From Cardiocondyla obscurior (lineage: Eukaryota; Arthropoda; Insecta; Hymenoptera; Formicidae): a stretch of 64,000 nucleotides of DNA. Location of the stretch: positions 1,372,395 to 1,436,394 of the forward strand of contig NC_091872.1 in NCBI RefSeq assembly GCF_019399895.1. The letters are read 5' to 3'. The position numbers and the translations under genes were made by a program. Below are positions 22,910 to 30,592 of this stretch, piece by piece; within the stretch, counting starts at the first letter, position 1, and every line of letters starts with the position of its first letter. The notes beneath the pieces were generated by a model. That model had not been told where the DNA came from. It saw nothing but the letters and a program-made list of their open reading frames with translations, and ran no database searches.

Positions 22910-23271
22910 TGTAAATGAGATGTTTGCCAAATATTTTTTTTAATTTCTAAGTGAAGACCGAAAAAAAACAACAAAAGCCAAAAAACAACAAAAGCCAAAA
23001 AAAAAAACAACACAAGCAATAATAAAAACGATAATAGCAATAATAAAAACGACAACAGCAATAATAAAAAAAACAACACAAGCAATAAAAACAATAGAAG
23101 CAATTTTGAGATGTGTACACCTCGACTGGCGAGCGACCGACTGACGAGCGACCGACTGAAAAATCACGTGCTGCGTTTCTATTCGCTTCCATATGTGTGT
23201 TCGTAAATGCACAATGAATGATGCTTAAAGAAGCGGATATACGAACGGACTTAAGACTCTTTCGGTGTAAT
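22910..23271. other. Spacer between Tudor 3' end and RING gene (outer)
   Basis: Contains low-complexity AAAACAACA/AACAGCAATAAT repeats and a GACTGACGAGCGACC duplication. The open frames here are strings of F/L/V/C and are not convincing genes. Matches 40327-40657 of the inner element. Confidence 0.4.
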
Positions 23272-23347
23272 TCATTCAGCCGGTGTATCGATCCACATGA
23301 TGAAACTTTTTGCAATACCCAGGTGTATATAAATAAGATTGACATAT
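23272..23347 (-). pseudogene. Tudor-domain gene, 3' end (outer, split by inner Maverick)
   Basis: Homologous to the last codons of the inner Tudor gene (40252-40326). It ends abruptly at ACATAT, the target duplication of the inner element; the 5' part is 44851-45412. A small length difference relative to the inner copy also shifts the frame here. Confidence 0.75.
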
Positions 23348-24149
23348 AGTAGATGTACATAGGCCGGTTCTGGACCAATTCGTGTTAGTGTGTCTGTGTG
23401 ACCTAGGGCGAGGGGTAATGACGTCACGCGGGGAGGGGTGTTTTTCCAGGAATCGCTCCTTTGTCTGCGATTCTCGGAATCGATTGTTTATAAATATAAC
23501 AATAACATAAAAGTTATGAAATTTGATATTTTAATTACGTAATTTGATATTTTAATTACGTAATTTGATATTTTTAAAAAATAAATAAGTGCGTTATCGC
23601 GCCGCGGTATTTTCCTGCGGCATCGCGAATTTCAAAGGGTTGGCATTTTTCAAAAGGGAGGGGTGTCTTATTTTTACAGGGGTAAAGGGGTGGGGGTGGG
23701 TGTTGGGGGTGATCACGCGAGTCTTAGTCATGGCGTCGGCGGCGGCGAGCGGCGGGGCGGCGGCGGATCGCAAAGGATCGCGCGCCCATCGTTCCGTCTC
23801 GCTCGCACCCGTTCGCGCCGCCTATCGTTCCCTCTCGCTCGCTCTCGTTCACGCGTTCGTCACCATCGACTACGACTCGCTCGCACCCGTTCGCGCCGCC
23901 TATTGTTTATAAACAATTTAGTACACGCTCATACTATTCGAATGCGGGTGACGCTGCACGTACACCCCCGGCTAATCGCTCCTCCTTATTATCTGGTTTC
24001 TCTCTCACTCAGATACGTATGTTGCATACGAACGAGGGCGGACTCACAATTATAATAAAATGAAGGATGGAATAGAAGCGATTAAAAATGATACGTGCCG
24101 ATTACAAAATTATATATTTATTTTATGAATATGCGTTAAAATATATTAC
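23348..24149 (+). repeat. Inner Maverick left TIR
   Basis: Inverse of 44053-44850 with few differences seen by eye. Contains three copies of an ATTACGTAATTTGATATTTT unit, G-rich runs, and an internal duplication of TCGCTCGCACCCGTTCGCGC. Ends seven bases from the stop of the first gene. Confidence 0.88.
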
Positions 24150-24155
24150 ACAGTT

Positions 24156-24881
24156 TTATACATTTATTACAAGCGCAAGTAGTTCGCAATCTACAATTTG
24201 TTGTTCGTCGAAGGAATCGCTGCTGCGTATAGCGCTCACTGCCTCGGTGCGATTCCTCGATGCGGAAGCGATTTTGCAAAATCGCTCGTATTTGTCGTCG
24301 ATCTTCGGTAGGACTTTGTTAAGTACGTTGAACGTCAAAGAGACGCAATCATCGAAATCCAGCATTCGCGTGAACGTAGCTTCGGTCATGGCCATACGTG
24401 TGTCGACCGATTCGAGTCGTACAAGTTTCATTTCGTTCATGCGGCAAATTCGTACTGTGAGCGAACCTATGTTCGCAACGTCGTACGGTTGCTTCGGTCG
24501 ATCGTGAAGCATATTCAGAATTGTCCATCGATGCTCGCACAGTTCTTTCCAGGTGTCGAGCGACATGGTTAATTCATCTCCTCGATTATCACCTATGATG
24601 ATTTCCGCAAAACAACGCGTGCCAACGTTCACGCCGATCTCAAGATATTTGTATCCCGTTTGAGTCAGTGGGTATCGCCGGCAGAGTAAGCGCGTCACGT
24701 ATCGTTTTGGCGAGATGCTGGAAATTAAATAAACGCAATTATGAATATAAATATATTAATTGGAAGTAATTAATTTTATAAGAATGAAAAACTTACTCGT
24801 TAAATTTTTCTCGCTAGATGAGGCTTCAGCACCGCAATCATTTCGACGCACTTCGTAACAGTTTCTCTCGTTGTAATACAT
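24156..24881 (-). CDS. Conserved Maverick protein, two exons, function unknown
   Basis: Exon 1 is 24881-24797 (ATG, MYYNERNCYEV) and exon 2 is 24717-24156, joined through GTAAGT...CCAG in phase 1. I chose this ATG because the outer copy is alike from this point and differs upstream. The product is about 215 residues with no domain I recognise. It contains LEIGVNVGTR and a mid-protein MSLDTWKELCEHRW segment. It is last in the leftward series of capsid-side genes and ends at the TIR. The outer homologue (62237-62964) is frameshifted. Confidence 0.65.
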
Positions 24882-25164
24882 CGTCGTATTCGCAGTCGTA
24901 GTCGTAGTCGTAGAAGAAGTCGTTGCTGCGGCCAAAGCGAAGAATGTACTGATCGCACGATCTGAGGGTACCTCGAGTCGAGGACGGTTGCGAAAAATCC
25001 CCTCTTTCATTAATTAAAATTTGCATAGAGTGGGGAAATATAAAACGCAGTTAGAAAAATTTTTGGAGAGGGTAATTAAGAGAGGGGGTGATTGGGGAGA
25101 GGGTAAAATAATCGAAAGACGTACATGTATAGGTATGTGATACAAAAAAAGTTTTTATTCAAAA

Positions 25165-25716
25165 TTATACGTCATCATTTTGATGGTTACGCCACCAATT
25201 GTACAATTTAAATACATTTTGTACGGCGCAATTTTTGCAATGTCTTCTACAGCGGAAAGTATTCGAATCGTCCAAATCGTTGAGCGATTCAATGTTTTCA
25301 AAATCCTCTTCGATGTTCCTGACGATCAGATTGTCTGTGTAGAATTTGATATCATCATAATCGTCGCCGTAGTAATCCTCTTCAAGCATATCTTGCAGCC
25401 AATCGCGTTTTTCTAGTCCTTTAACGTATACGATGGCGTGATCGTAGCAGTCCTCCTCATTCTGTAGGGCTCTGATGATCAGGCGTTTAGCCCGACTGTA
25501 TGGAACGTCCCCATCTTCCCACGCTATACCGTGATGATTTCGTACCAGCCAGGTAACGAGACGTCTGTCATCTCGCGATACTGCACCCCACGACATAGGA
25601 GTCGTAAAGACGTAATGCGCGAGAACGGCACCACCTCGCAGCACCGCTGCTTCCTTCACGACGAAACGTCGTCCAATGGGATAACCTTGCAGATCGACGA
25701 ACGTTGGTGTGGACAT
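25165..25716 (-). CDS. 183-residue conserved Maverick protein
   Basis: ATG at 25716 (MSTPTFVDLQGYPIGRRF). The segments VDLQG, HYVFTTP, TWLVRNHHGIAWEDGDVPY and IVYVKGLEKRDWL recur, as far as I remember, in a domain widespread in insect Maverick-like ORFs; I know no firm function. A cysteine cluster near the C-terminus (CRRHCKNC) could bind metal. The outer copy (61402-61953) has the same length with about three substitutions, so the frame is real. Lies between the LC8-motif gene and the TIR-proximal gene, all on one strand. Confidence 0.7.
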   Translation of the reverse strand: MSTPTFVDLQGYPIGRRFVVKEAAVLRGGAVLAHYVFTTPMSWGAVSRDDRRLVTWLVRNHHGIAWEDGDVPYSRAKRLIIRALQNEEDCYDHAIVYVKGLEKRDWLQDMLEEDYYGDDYDDIKFYTDNLIVRNIEEDFENIESLNDLDDSNTFRCRRHCKNCAVQNVFKLYNWWRNHQNDDV

Positions 25717-25822
25717 GATGATGACGTTTGACGATGCGACTCAATCGAAGGAAGTTACAATACTGAATACGCGCGAGCAAATTCATTGGTCTTGTTAATT
25801 TCCCCCTCCTTTCCAAATCGCA

Positions 25823-26065
25823 TTACTTTTTTAAATGCTTCGAGACAAAATCCGTCACGCGTTCCTGAAGTCGTTCGGTTCGCGACTTTTTATCCGTTTG
25901 CGTGAATGCATCAACCACTGTGTTTCCCGAGGGTGTCACTCGATACGTCATTCCTCTGTTCAATAAGTGATCCGTCGATCTAGGATCCGTTTGCGTACCT
26001 TTATCTTCCTTCATGCGACTCGCGTTATCGCACCAACAAGACGGTTGATACTTTGATGGTTTCAT
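25823..26065 (-). CDS. 80-residue protein with two TQT (dynein light chain-type) motifs
   Basis: Start chosen at MKPSKYQP (26065). The frame is open further upstream, but there the outer copy has a six-base insertion in a GAGA run, which suggests that part is leader. The protein has KGTQTDP near residue 27 and AFTQTDK near 60. [K/R]-x-T-Q-T is the classical LC8/DYNLL-binding motif. It is small, hydrophilic and Lys-rich at the C-terminus. Located directly after the MCP gene on the same strand. Function unknown; tethering to dynein or dimerisation through LC8 is an inference. Confidence 0.6.
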   Translation of the reverse strand: MKPSKYQPSCWCDNASRMKEDKGTQTDPRSTDHLLNRGMTYRVTPSGNTVVDAFTQTDKKSRTERLQERVTDFVSKHLKK

Positions 26066-26176
26066 GACGACGATGACAATCTCTCTCTCTATCGACGTTA
26101 CGCATACGACGGAATGGAAGTGAATACGCAACGGTCGTCGATTCACCGCTTTACATACACACGTCGAAGATCATTT

Positions 26177-27379
26177 CTACGTGATCTTACGTACAACGTT
26201 GGTCAACGGATTGTATTGAACCAAACGATCGTGTATGATGAGACAGTAAGCCGTGGTATTTGGCGCTACATTGTCCTTGCATTCAAACTCTAATCTCACG
26301 TCCACGGTAGCGGTTTTAACCGACTCGTTTTGACGCGAGCAGTCGATGATGACGAACGGACCGTTGAGCAGAAACGACGTGACGGTGAGATTCGGTTCGA
26401 GATACTCGTAGCCGTAATATTCTTTGCAGAAACGCGCGTACGCGTCGTAGAGAATCGCGTATCTACGTTTGCTAAAGTCGAGGTTCATATCGTCGTACGG
26501 GTAGCACTCGGAGTTGAGATAGAGCTTCACGTTGGTCAGTTTGCAGTCGTCGAAACGACTGTTGTCCTCGGACATGATGTTTTTTCGACCTGTCTGCAGA
26601 GCGAAGATGACGTATCGAGGTTTCTCGAGTTGCGTGGCGGTCTTGATGGCCCACGAGTGCTTGGTCGTGAGTTGCAGTAGCGGAAACTCATACAGATCCC
26701 ATGAGCGAAATCCCATACTGACGAATCGACCGCTCTCCAAGGTGCGCAACATCGCCAATTTCTTTACCTCGTTTAAAAGTACGTGAGGCATACGCCATTG
26801 TATTTTCAGCAAGTCAACCTTAGGCTCGACCGCGGAACTGCCCACCAGGCAATTGTTGTCGTTGCGCGCTCGTATGAGAATCAATTCGTGACGAGCGTTG
26901 ATCACGACGCGTCTATAGTCCTCGCAAAATCCCAGCAGCATGTTGAGCGGTACGCAGAAATTGAAGTAACCGTTTGCATTGATCGTGGGACTGAGCCATC
27001 CCGCGTTCCGCAGAATCACGCTCCTGTTGGACGAAACAGTCGCGTAATTTTTCAGCGTGCTGGTTATGCCGACATTTCGGTTACGATCGATCTCCACACC
27101 GTCGAGCTCGTATCGTATCTCGTCGAACATGAAGGCGATGCAGTTGTCTCCGAGAGTCACGTCAGCTCCCGCAACCACCTTGCCCTTCGTTAATTTTCCC
27201 TCGACGTAGAGAAAACTATCGTGCGGTAGCGTGTACAGATCTTGCTGTTGTATCGGTATTCTTATCTCATCGCTGTGTTCGAACGTCGTATTGGCGAACG
27301 GATTGTAAGCGTGAGTCTCGATCTTGACGATTCGATCGTCGAAGACCGGTTCGTCTCGGATATTCAAAATGTCGGACAT
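26177..27379 (-). CDS. MCP: Major capsid protein, double jelly-roll
   Basis: 400 residues, ATG at 27379 (MSDILNIRDEPVFDD). It matches the Polinton/adintovirus hexon family I recognise: NPFANTTFEHSDEIRIPIQQQD at the N-terminus, a central FNFCVPLNMLLGFCEDY, GPFVIIDCSRQNESVK and APNTTAYCLIIHDR near the C-terminus. This family builds trimeric capsomers of icosahedral particles. The length is within the range for Maverick MCPs. The outer copy (59727-60929) is intact with two substitutions. It lies with penton, protease and PLA2 genes in one leftward cluster, as in other Polintons. Confidence 0.88.
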   Translation of the reverse strand: MSDILNIRDEPVFDDRIVKIETHAYNPFANTTFEHSDEIRIPIQQQDLYTLPHDSFLYVEGKLTKGKVVAGADVTLGDNCIAFMFDEIRYELDGVEIDRNRNVGITSTLKNYATVSSNRSVILRNAGWLSPTINANGYFNFCVPLNMLLGFCEDYRRVVINARHELILIRARNDNNCLVGSSAVEPKVDLLKIQWRMPHVLLNEVKKLAMLRTLESGRFVSMGFRSWDLYEFPLLQLTTKHSWAIKTATQLEKPRYVIFALQTGRKNIMSEDNSRFDDCKLTNVKLYLNSECYPYDDMNLDFSKRRYAILYDAYARFCKEYYGYEYLEPNLTVTSFLLNGPFVIIDCSRQNESVKTATVDVRLEFECKDNVAPNTTAYCLIIHDRLVQYNPLTNVVRKIT

Positions 27380-27382
27380 CGT

Positions 27383-27580
27383 TCAGATAAAGTTATTTCG
27401 CACAGCGAATCCGAGCGATCTCAGAAATTCAACGTTTGTTTCGGTTAATCTTTTTTTTCTTCTTCCTATCCTTTCGACGCTATTTACAGCGAAATGTTGT
27501 TGTTGCGGTTCAGGCTGTTGGATCGTCCCAGCACCGAAACTGATCGTTGTAACGCGACTCGTTTTGTTCGGTATTAACAT
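27383..27580 (-). CDS. 65-residue conserved small protein upstream of MCP
   Basis: ATG at 27580; stop four bases before the MCP ATG. N-terminal MLIPNKTSRVTTISFGAG, Gln-rich middle, then a basic GRRKKR and LTETNVEFLRSLGF. The outer copy (59529-59723) has the same frame with a one-codon deletion in the basic stretch, the pattern expected of coding sequence. No function known to me; the position suggests a virion or late protein. The C-terminal L-T-x-x-N-x-x-F-L motif seems familiar from other Mavericks. Confidence 0.6.
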   Translation of the reverse strand: MLIPNKTSRVTTISFGAGTIQQPEPQQQHFAVNSVERIGRRKKRLTETNVEFLRSLGFAVRNNFI

Positions 27581-27586
27581 ACCACG

Positions 27587-28339
27587 TTATCGTTGTGGTC
27601 GTCGTTGTTGTTGTCGCACGTGCAATCTGACGGTGATCTCCTCTCCGCGAAAGTCGAGCGGTCGACCGTTCTGGTTGGTGACGCGTATCGTGAGATCCGT
27701 AACGTATCGCACGATGATCGGCAGGTAAATGACTTGCGTGGGCGTTTCCGTGATCTTATATCCTGGTGGCACTTTCGGTGAAAACTCGTGAATCGTGTGC
27801 ATGCGTTCGCCGTTGCAGTACGCTCCCGCGGTTACGTTACATTCGATGCGGATAATATTCAGGTTGATTATATTGATCGGTAAGTCGGACTCGTGCCATT
27901 TTCGCGGTTGCAGTACGCGGTGTGGCGAGAATCCGAGAAGCGGTCCCAACGAGTTTGGTTTCGAAAAGTTTACCGTGTACGCTGATTTGATCTCGCTTCT
28001 CATAGTGTTGAAGTTTGCGCGAATCGTTATCGAGAAATCATCGTTCTTCTCGCTCTTCTCATTACGATTACCATCGGCGGTGTCGCGTTGTCGCGGCATC
28101 GCATGTTTCAAAAATTTGTCTATTGCCTGTATCTCATACGATCCCTCGGGAATCGTAATTTCCTTGCCGTCCGTGCCGTAGTAGAATTTATTGTTTGTAG
28201 AATCGACGTTCGGTATGGTGTTGTAAGTCGCAAAGTCCGTGAGACCGAGCTCGTAATCACCGTCGCTGAAATCCAACGCCGGTGAGTAGCTCGAATGGAG
28301 AACGCTGCTCCTACCGGTTAACGTGAGCGTGATCGACAT
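27587..28339 (-). CDS. mCP: Minor capsid (penton-like) protein
   Basis: 250 residues, ATG at 28339 (MSITLTLTGRSSVLHSSY). Family features: FYYGTDGKEITIPEGSYEI, LGFSPHRVL, NIIRIECNVTAGAY, HEFSPKVPPGYKI and a C-terminal DFRGEEITVRLHVR. This matches the Polinton minor capsid protein (single jelly-roll penton) as I know it. It would occupy capsid vertices. Follows the small 65-residue gene on the same strand. The outer copy is frameshifted early. Confidence 0.82.
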   Translation of the reverse strand: MSITLTLTGRSSVLHSSYSPALDFSDGDYELGLTDFATYNTIPNVDSTNNKFYYGTDGKEITIPEGSYEIQAIDKFLKHAMPRQRDTADGNRNEKSEKNDDFSITIRANFNTMRSEIKSAYTVNFSKPNSLGPLLGFSPHRVLQPRKWHESDLPINIINLNIIRIECNVTAGAYCNGERMHTIHEFSPKVPPGYKITETPTQVIYLPIIVRYVTDLTIRVTNQNGRPLDFRGEEITVRLHVRQQQRRPQR

Positions 28340-28375
28340 GTTCGAAGCGATACTGAGACGAAGTATGTCGCGACG

Positions 28376-28756
28376 TCAGTTTTTAAACGTAATCGCGTCG
28401 ATCGTACTTAAAAATCGCAGACACAGCTGTCCACAGATACTCTGATCGTACGTTTGATAGGATCGTCGATTGTATTCTATCGACGAGACGTCGACTCCGA
28501 GATATCTCACCAATTCTATGGGCGGTCGGAGATTACCGAAGCCGTCAAAGTACGCGACGCGATTTCCTCTTTTGGCGTACGCTACCCAGTGAGTCCCCGG
28601 ACCCGTCACGTTGTCCAGGTTCACGATACCGCTCTCGTTTGTACGCGCACCACTCATAGGTAGGGTGTCGCGCATAAAGACGCCTCTGAAATAAGGAACG
28701 CGCATACGTCTGGCCAGATGATTCAACTGCACGTTTGTAGTCGCACCCAAAGGCAT
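28376..28756 (-). CDS. PRO: Adenain-like cysteine protease
   Basis: 126 residues, ATG at 28756. Active-site layout of the adenovirus maturation protease (peptidase family C5): His56 in GTHWVAY, Asp71 in YFDGFG, Gln101 and Cys108 in QTYDQSICGQLC. The Gln-to-Cys distance of seven equals that of adenain. It would process capsid precursors. It is short compared with adenain (about 200), as is usual in Polintons. The stop is 36 bp upstream of the penton ATG. The outer copy is frameshifted. Confidence 0.85.
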   Translation of the reverse strand: MPLGATTNVQLNHLARRMRVPYFRGVFMRDTLPMSGARTNESGIVNLDNVTGPGTHWVAYAKRGNRVAYFDGFGNLRPPIELVRYLGVDVSSIEYNRRSYQTYDQSICGQLCLRFLSTIDAITFKN

Positions 28757-28758
28757 TT

Positions 28759-29607
28759 TTAACGTCTGCTCGACGTTTTTTTTTTTCTTCCTCTCTTCGC
28801 AACAGTCATACCTCTGCCGTACCTGTACGGCTTGAGAGAGAGACCCCGTCCACCGTTGTACGGGGCCAGATGTACGCCGGATCCACCGGCTGCCGCGCGA
28901 GCAGCTTTTCTCTCGTTTACGGCTCTCGCTATACTCGCGGCTCCACCGACAAGTGATCCGACTGCGCCGAGAATCGGAATGATCGGCAGCATGCCACCGC
29001 GTTTTGCTGTTGGAAGCATGCGTTTTTTGCGAATCGTACTTCTTCTTCTCCTCTTCGTAATCGTTCTGTTTCTCACAGTCCTCAACCTGTTCTTTCTAGT
29101 CGACATACCCATCCCAATTTTCGTTTTAGCTTTCATCGCAGCCCACACGGCTGCTGCGGCGGCTCTCTCGCGTAAGCCTGAATCTTTCGCTATAACGCGT
29201 TTTCCCGCTCTCTTGGCGAGTTCTTTGTCCGCTGCGTGTCTATCTGTGAGATCGTTGCTTCGCGCGTACGCCAAGTCGTGCTCGCGACACGCTTCGTCCA
29301 ACGGATTAACGCCTCGATCGCCTCTCGCTATGCGTTCCTTCAGTCGAGTTCCCGGCCCGCAAAATTGATAACCGGGGATGTGCAGTTCGAAGGGGAGGGC
29401 GTTTATCGCGCGATTCAACAAACCTTTGCCGCAGCACTTTACTTCCGATGAAGCGGTAGACGACGTTGACACTCGCCGCACTCTCGGATTAACGGAGCAG
29501 GTCCGTCGATGTGCGTTTCTTGCCAGGGTTGATTGTAATGCTCGAGGCACCTGCGGTAGGTTCGAACCTCCGGATCTTCCGTCAAGTGCACGGGAAGTTT
29601 GTCCCAC
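28759..29607 (-). CDS. Phospholipase A2-domain capsid-associated protein (no ATG)
   Basis: The frame is open from beyond 29607 to 28759. From about 29450 it reads KCCGKGLLNRAINALPF, then YQFCGPGT (calcium-binding loop) and DEACREHDLAY (catalytic His-Asp), the parvovirus VP1-type PLA2 signature. After that come a very basic stretch and a glycine/alanine-rich hydrophobic segment (PIIPILGAVGSLVGGAASIA) like a membrane-lytic helix, then a basic tail. It probably helps membrane passage during entry. No in-frame ATG precedes the PLA2 domain. Residues before it look like the wrong frame of the overlapping 93-codon gene, so expression may need frameshifting, splicing or a non-AUG start. Confidence 0.75.
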   Translation of the reverse strand: MGQTSRALDGRSGGSNLPQVPRALQSTLARNAHRRTCSVNPRVRRVSTSSTASSEVKCCGKGLLNRAINALPFELHIPGYQFCGPGTRLKERIARGDRGVNPLDEACREHDLAYARSNDLTDRHAADKELAKRAGKRVIAKDSGLRERAAAAAVWAAMKAKTKIGMGMSTRKNRLRTVRNRTITKRRRRSTIRKKRMLPTAKRGGMLPIIPILGAVGSLVGGAASIARAVNERKAARAAAGGSGVHLAPYNGGRGLSLKPYRYGRGMTVAKRGRKKKTSSRR

Positions 29608-29720
29608 ACGTGATGAACGTAATCGCCGCAGACGTGCAGCAAAACGGCTTTTGGTACGATGCTCAACTGTTCCGCGGTCAAATTCAACACGTCAAAGGGA
29701 TGTTTCAGCGCGAGATACAT
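29439..29720 (-). CDS. 93-residue conserved ORF overlapping the PLA2 gene
   Basis: ATG at 29720 (MYLALKHPFDVLN), in the +1/-1 frame relative to PLA2, ending TAA at 29439-29441 inside the PLA2 coding start. The content looks protein-like (CLEHYNQPWQETHIDGPAP, ECGECQRR with a CxxC) and resembles short proteins preceding PLA2 in other Mavericks, as I recall. Its N-terminus is 79 bp from the divergent ATPase ATG. In the outer copy a 2-bp deletion fuses its first half to the PLA2 frame. Confidence 0.6.
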   Translation of the reverse strand: MYLALKHPFDVLNLTAEQLSIVPKAVLLHVCGDYVHHVWDKLPVHLTEDPEVRTYRRCLEHYNQPWQETHIDGPAPLIRECGECQRRLPLHRK

Positions 29721-29754
29721 GTCGATTAATGAGCTATTCGCGGGGTCGCGCGAC

Positions 29755-29762
29755 TATAAATA
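29755..29762 (+). promoter_or_regulatory. TATA box, ATPase promoter
   Basis: TATAAATA 38 bp before the ATPase ATG at 29800, in the divergent interval; conserved in the outer copy. Confidence 0.6.
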
Positions 29763-29799
29763 GGCGCGCGAGTGATCGTCTCCGTACAGCGGGTACGAG

Positions 29800-30510
29800 A
29801 TGCGGTTCGTGCGACAACCGCAGACGATACGCGTCGCGAATTGCGACGACAGATTACGACTGATGGACAGTCTCGAGAGGGAGAAAAAACGCAGACATGG
29901 TGAGATGCTGCCAAACACCGTGCGCGCGATCGTGTGCGGCCCATCGAACTGCGGCAAAACGAACGTTCTGATCAGTCTGTTGGAGAGTCCGCACGGTTTG
30001 CGTTTCGAGAACGTGTACGTGTACTCGAAGTCGCTGCAGCAGCCCAAGTATCAGTACTTGGAAAGTCTGCTGACGCCGATCGAAGAGATCGGCTATTTCA
30101 CGTTCTCCAACAACAGCGACGTCGTTCCGCCGAGCGAGGCGCTTCCGCATTCGATCTTCGTCTTTGACGATATCGCGTGCGACAAGCAAGACGCCGTGAG
30201 AGAATACTTCGCGATGGGTCGTCACTCGAACGTAGACTGCTTCTATCTGTGTCAGTCGTACGCGAGGATACCGAAGCATCTGATACGCGACAACGCGAAT
30301 CTGCTGATCCTGTTCAAACAGGACGGAACCAATCTGAAACACGTGTACAACGATCACGTCAACACCGACATGTCGTACGACGAGTTCAGTGCGTTGTGTC
30401 GCGAATGCTGGCAACATGATCACGGTTTCGCGGTAATCGACAAGGACAGTCCGCTCGACAACGGGCGATACAGGCGAGGATTCGACGTGTTTGCGGTACC
30501 GTCGAGTTGA
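29800..30510 (+). CDS. ATP: FtsK/A32-type genome-packaging ATPase
   Basis: 236 residues from ATG 29800; a second ATG at 29863 (MDSLEREKKRRHGEM) would give 215. Walker A CGPSNCGKTN, Walker B SIFVFDDIAC, then a downstream LCQSYARIPKHLIRDNAN segment typical of the HerA/FtsK packaging clade of Polintons and NCLDV. It would pump DNA into the capsid. The outer copy is intact with about two substitutions. Head of a rightward trio: ATPase, DUF8207-like gene, integrase. Confidence 0.88.
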   Translation: MRFVRQPQTIRVANCDDRLRLMDSLEREKKRRHGEMLPNTVRAIVCGPSNCGKTNVLISLLESPHGLRFENVYVYSKSLQQPKYQYLESLLTPIEEIGYFTFSNNSDVVPPSEALPHSIFVFDDIACDKQDAVREYFAMGRHSNVDCFYLCQSYARIPKHLIRDNANLLILFKQDGTNLKHVYNDHVNTDMSYDEFSALCRECWQHDHGFAVIDKDSPLDNGRYRRGFDVFAVPSS

Positions 30511-30592
30511 TTTTTTAACAGATTGATGATATCGCGTGACAATCAGTCGTCGAAGACGCTTCGTCGAGAACGGATCGCGCGATACGATCGAT

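Larger units (their letters stand above)
12815..23347. mobile_element. Outer Maverick/Polinton, left arm
   Basis: Starts AGTAGATGTATATAGG with an about 790-bp terminal inverted repeat matching the other three Maverick termini in this window. Order: TIR, CCCH-RING gene (+), RING/CCCH gene (-), end of the Tudor gene. It breaks at ACATAT (23342-23347), where the inner Maverick begins. The right arm resumes at 44851 with the same ACATAT. A gypsy retrotransposon (14796-20737, duplication AAGTA) has inserted in this arm. Removing the later insertions gives an outer element of about 21.0 kb. Confidence 0.85.

Noticed and set aside
22940..23212. Hydrophobic membrane-protein-like frames
   Set aside because: Translation of AAAACAACA-type low-complexity repeats; frames differ between copies (compare 40386-40643).
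28832..29368. 178-codon frame on the + strand with hydrophobic helix
   Set aside because: Antisense shadow of the PLA2-domain gene.
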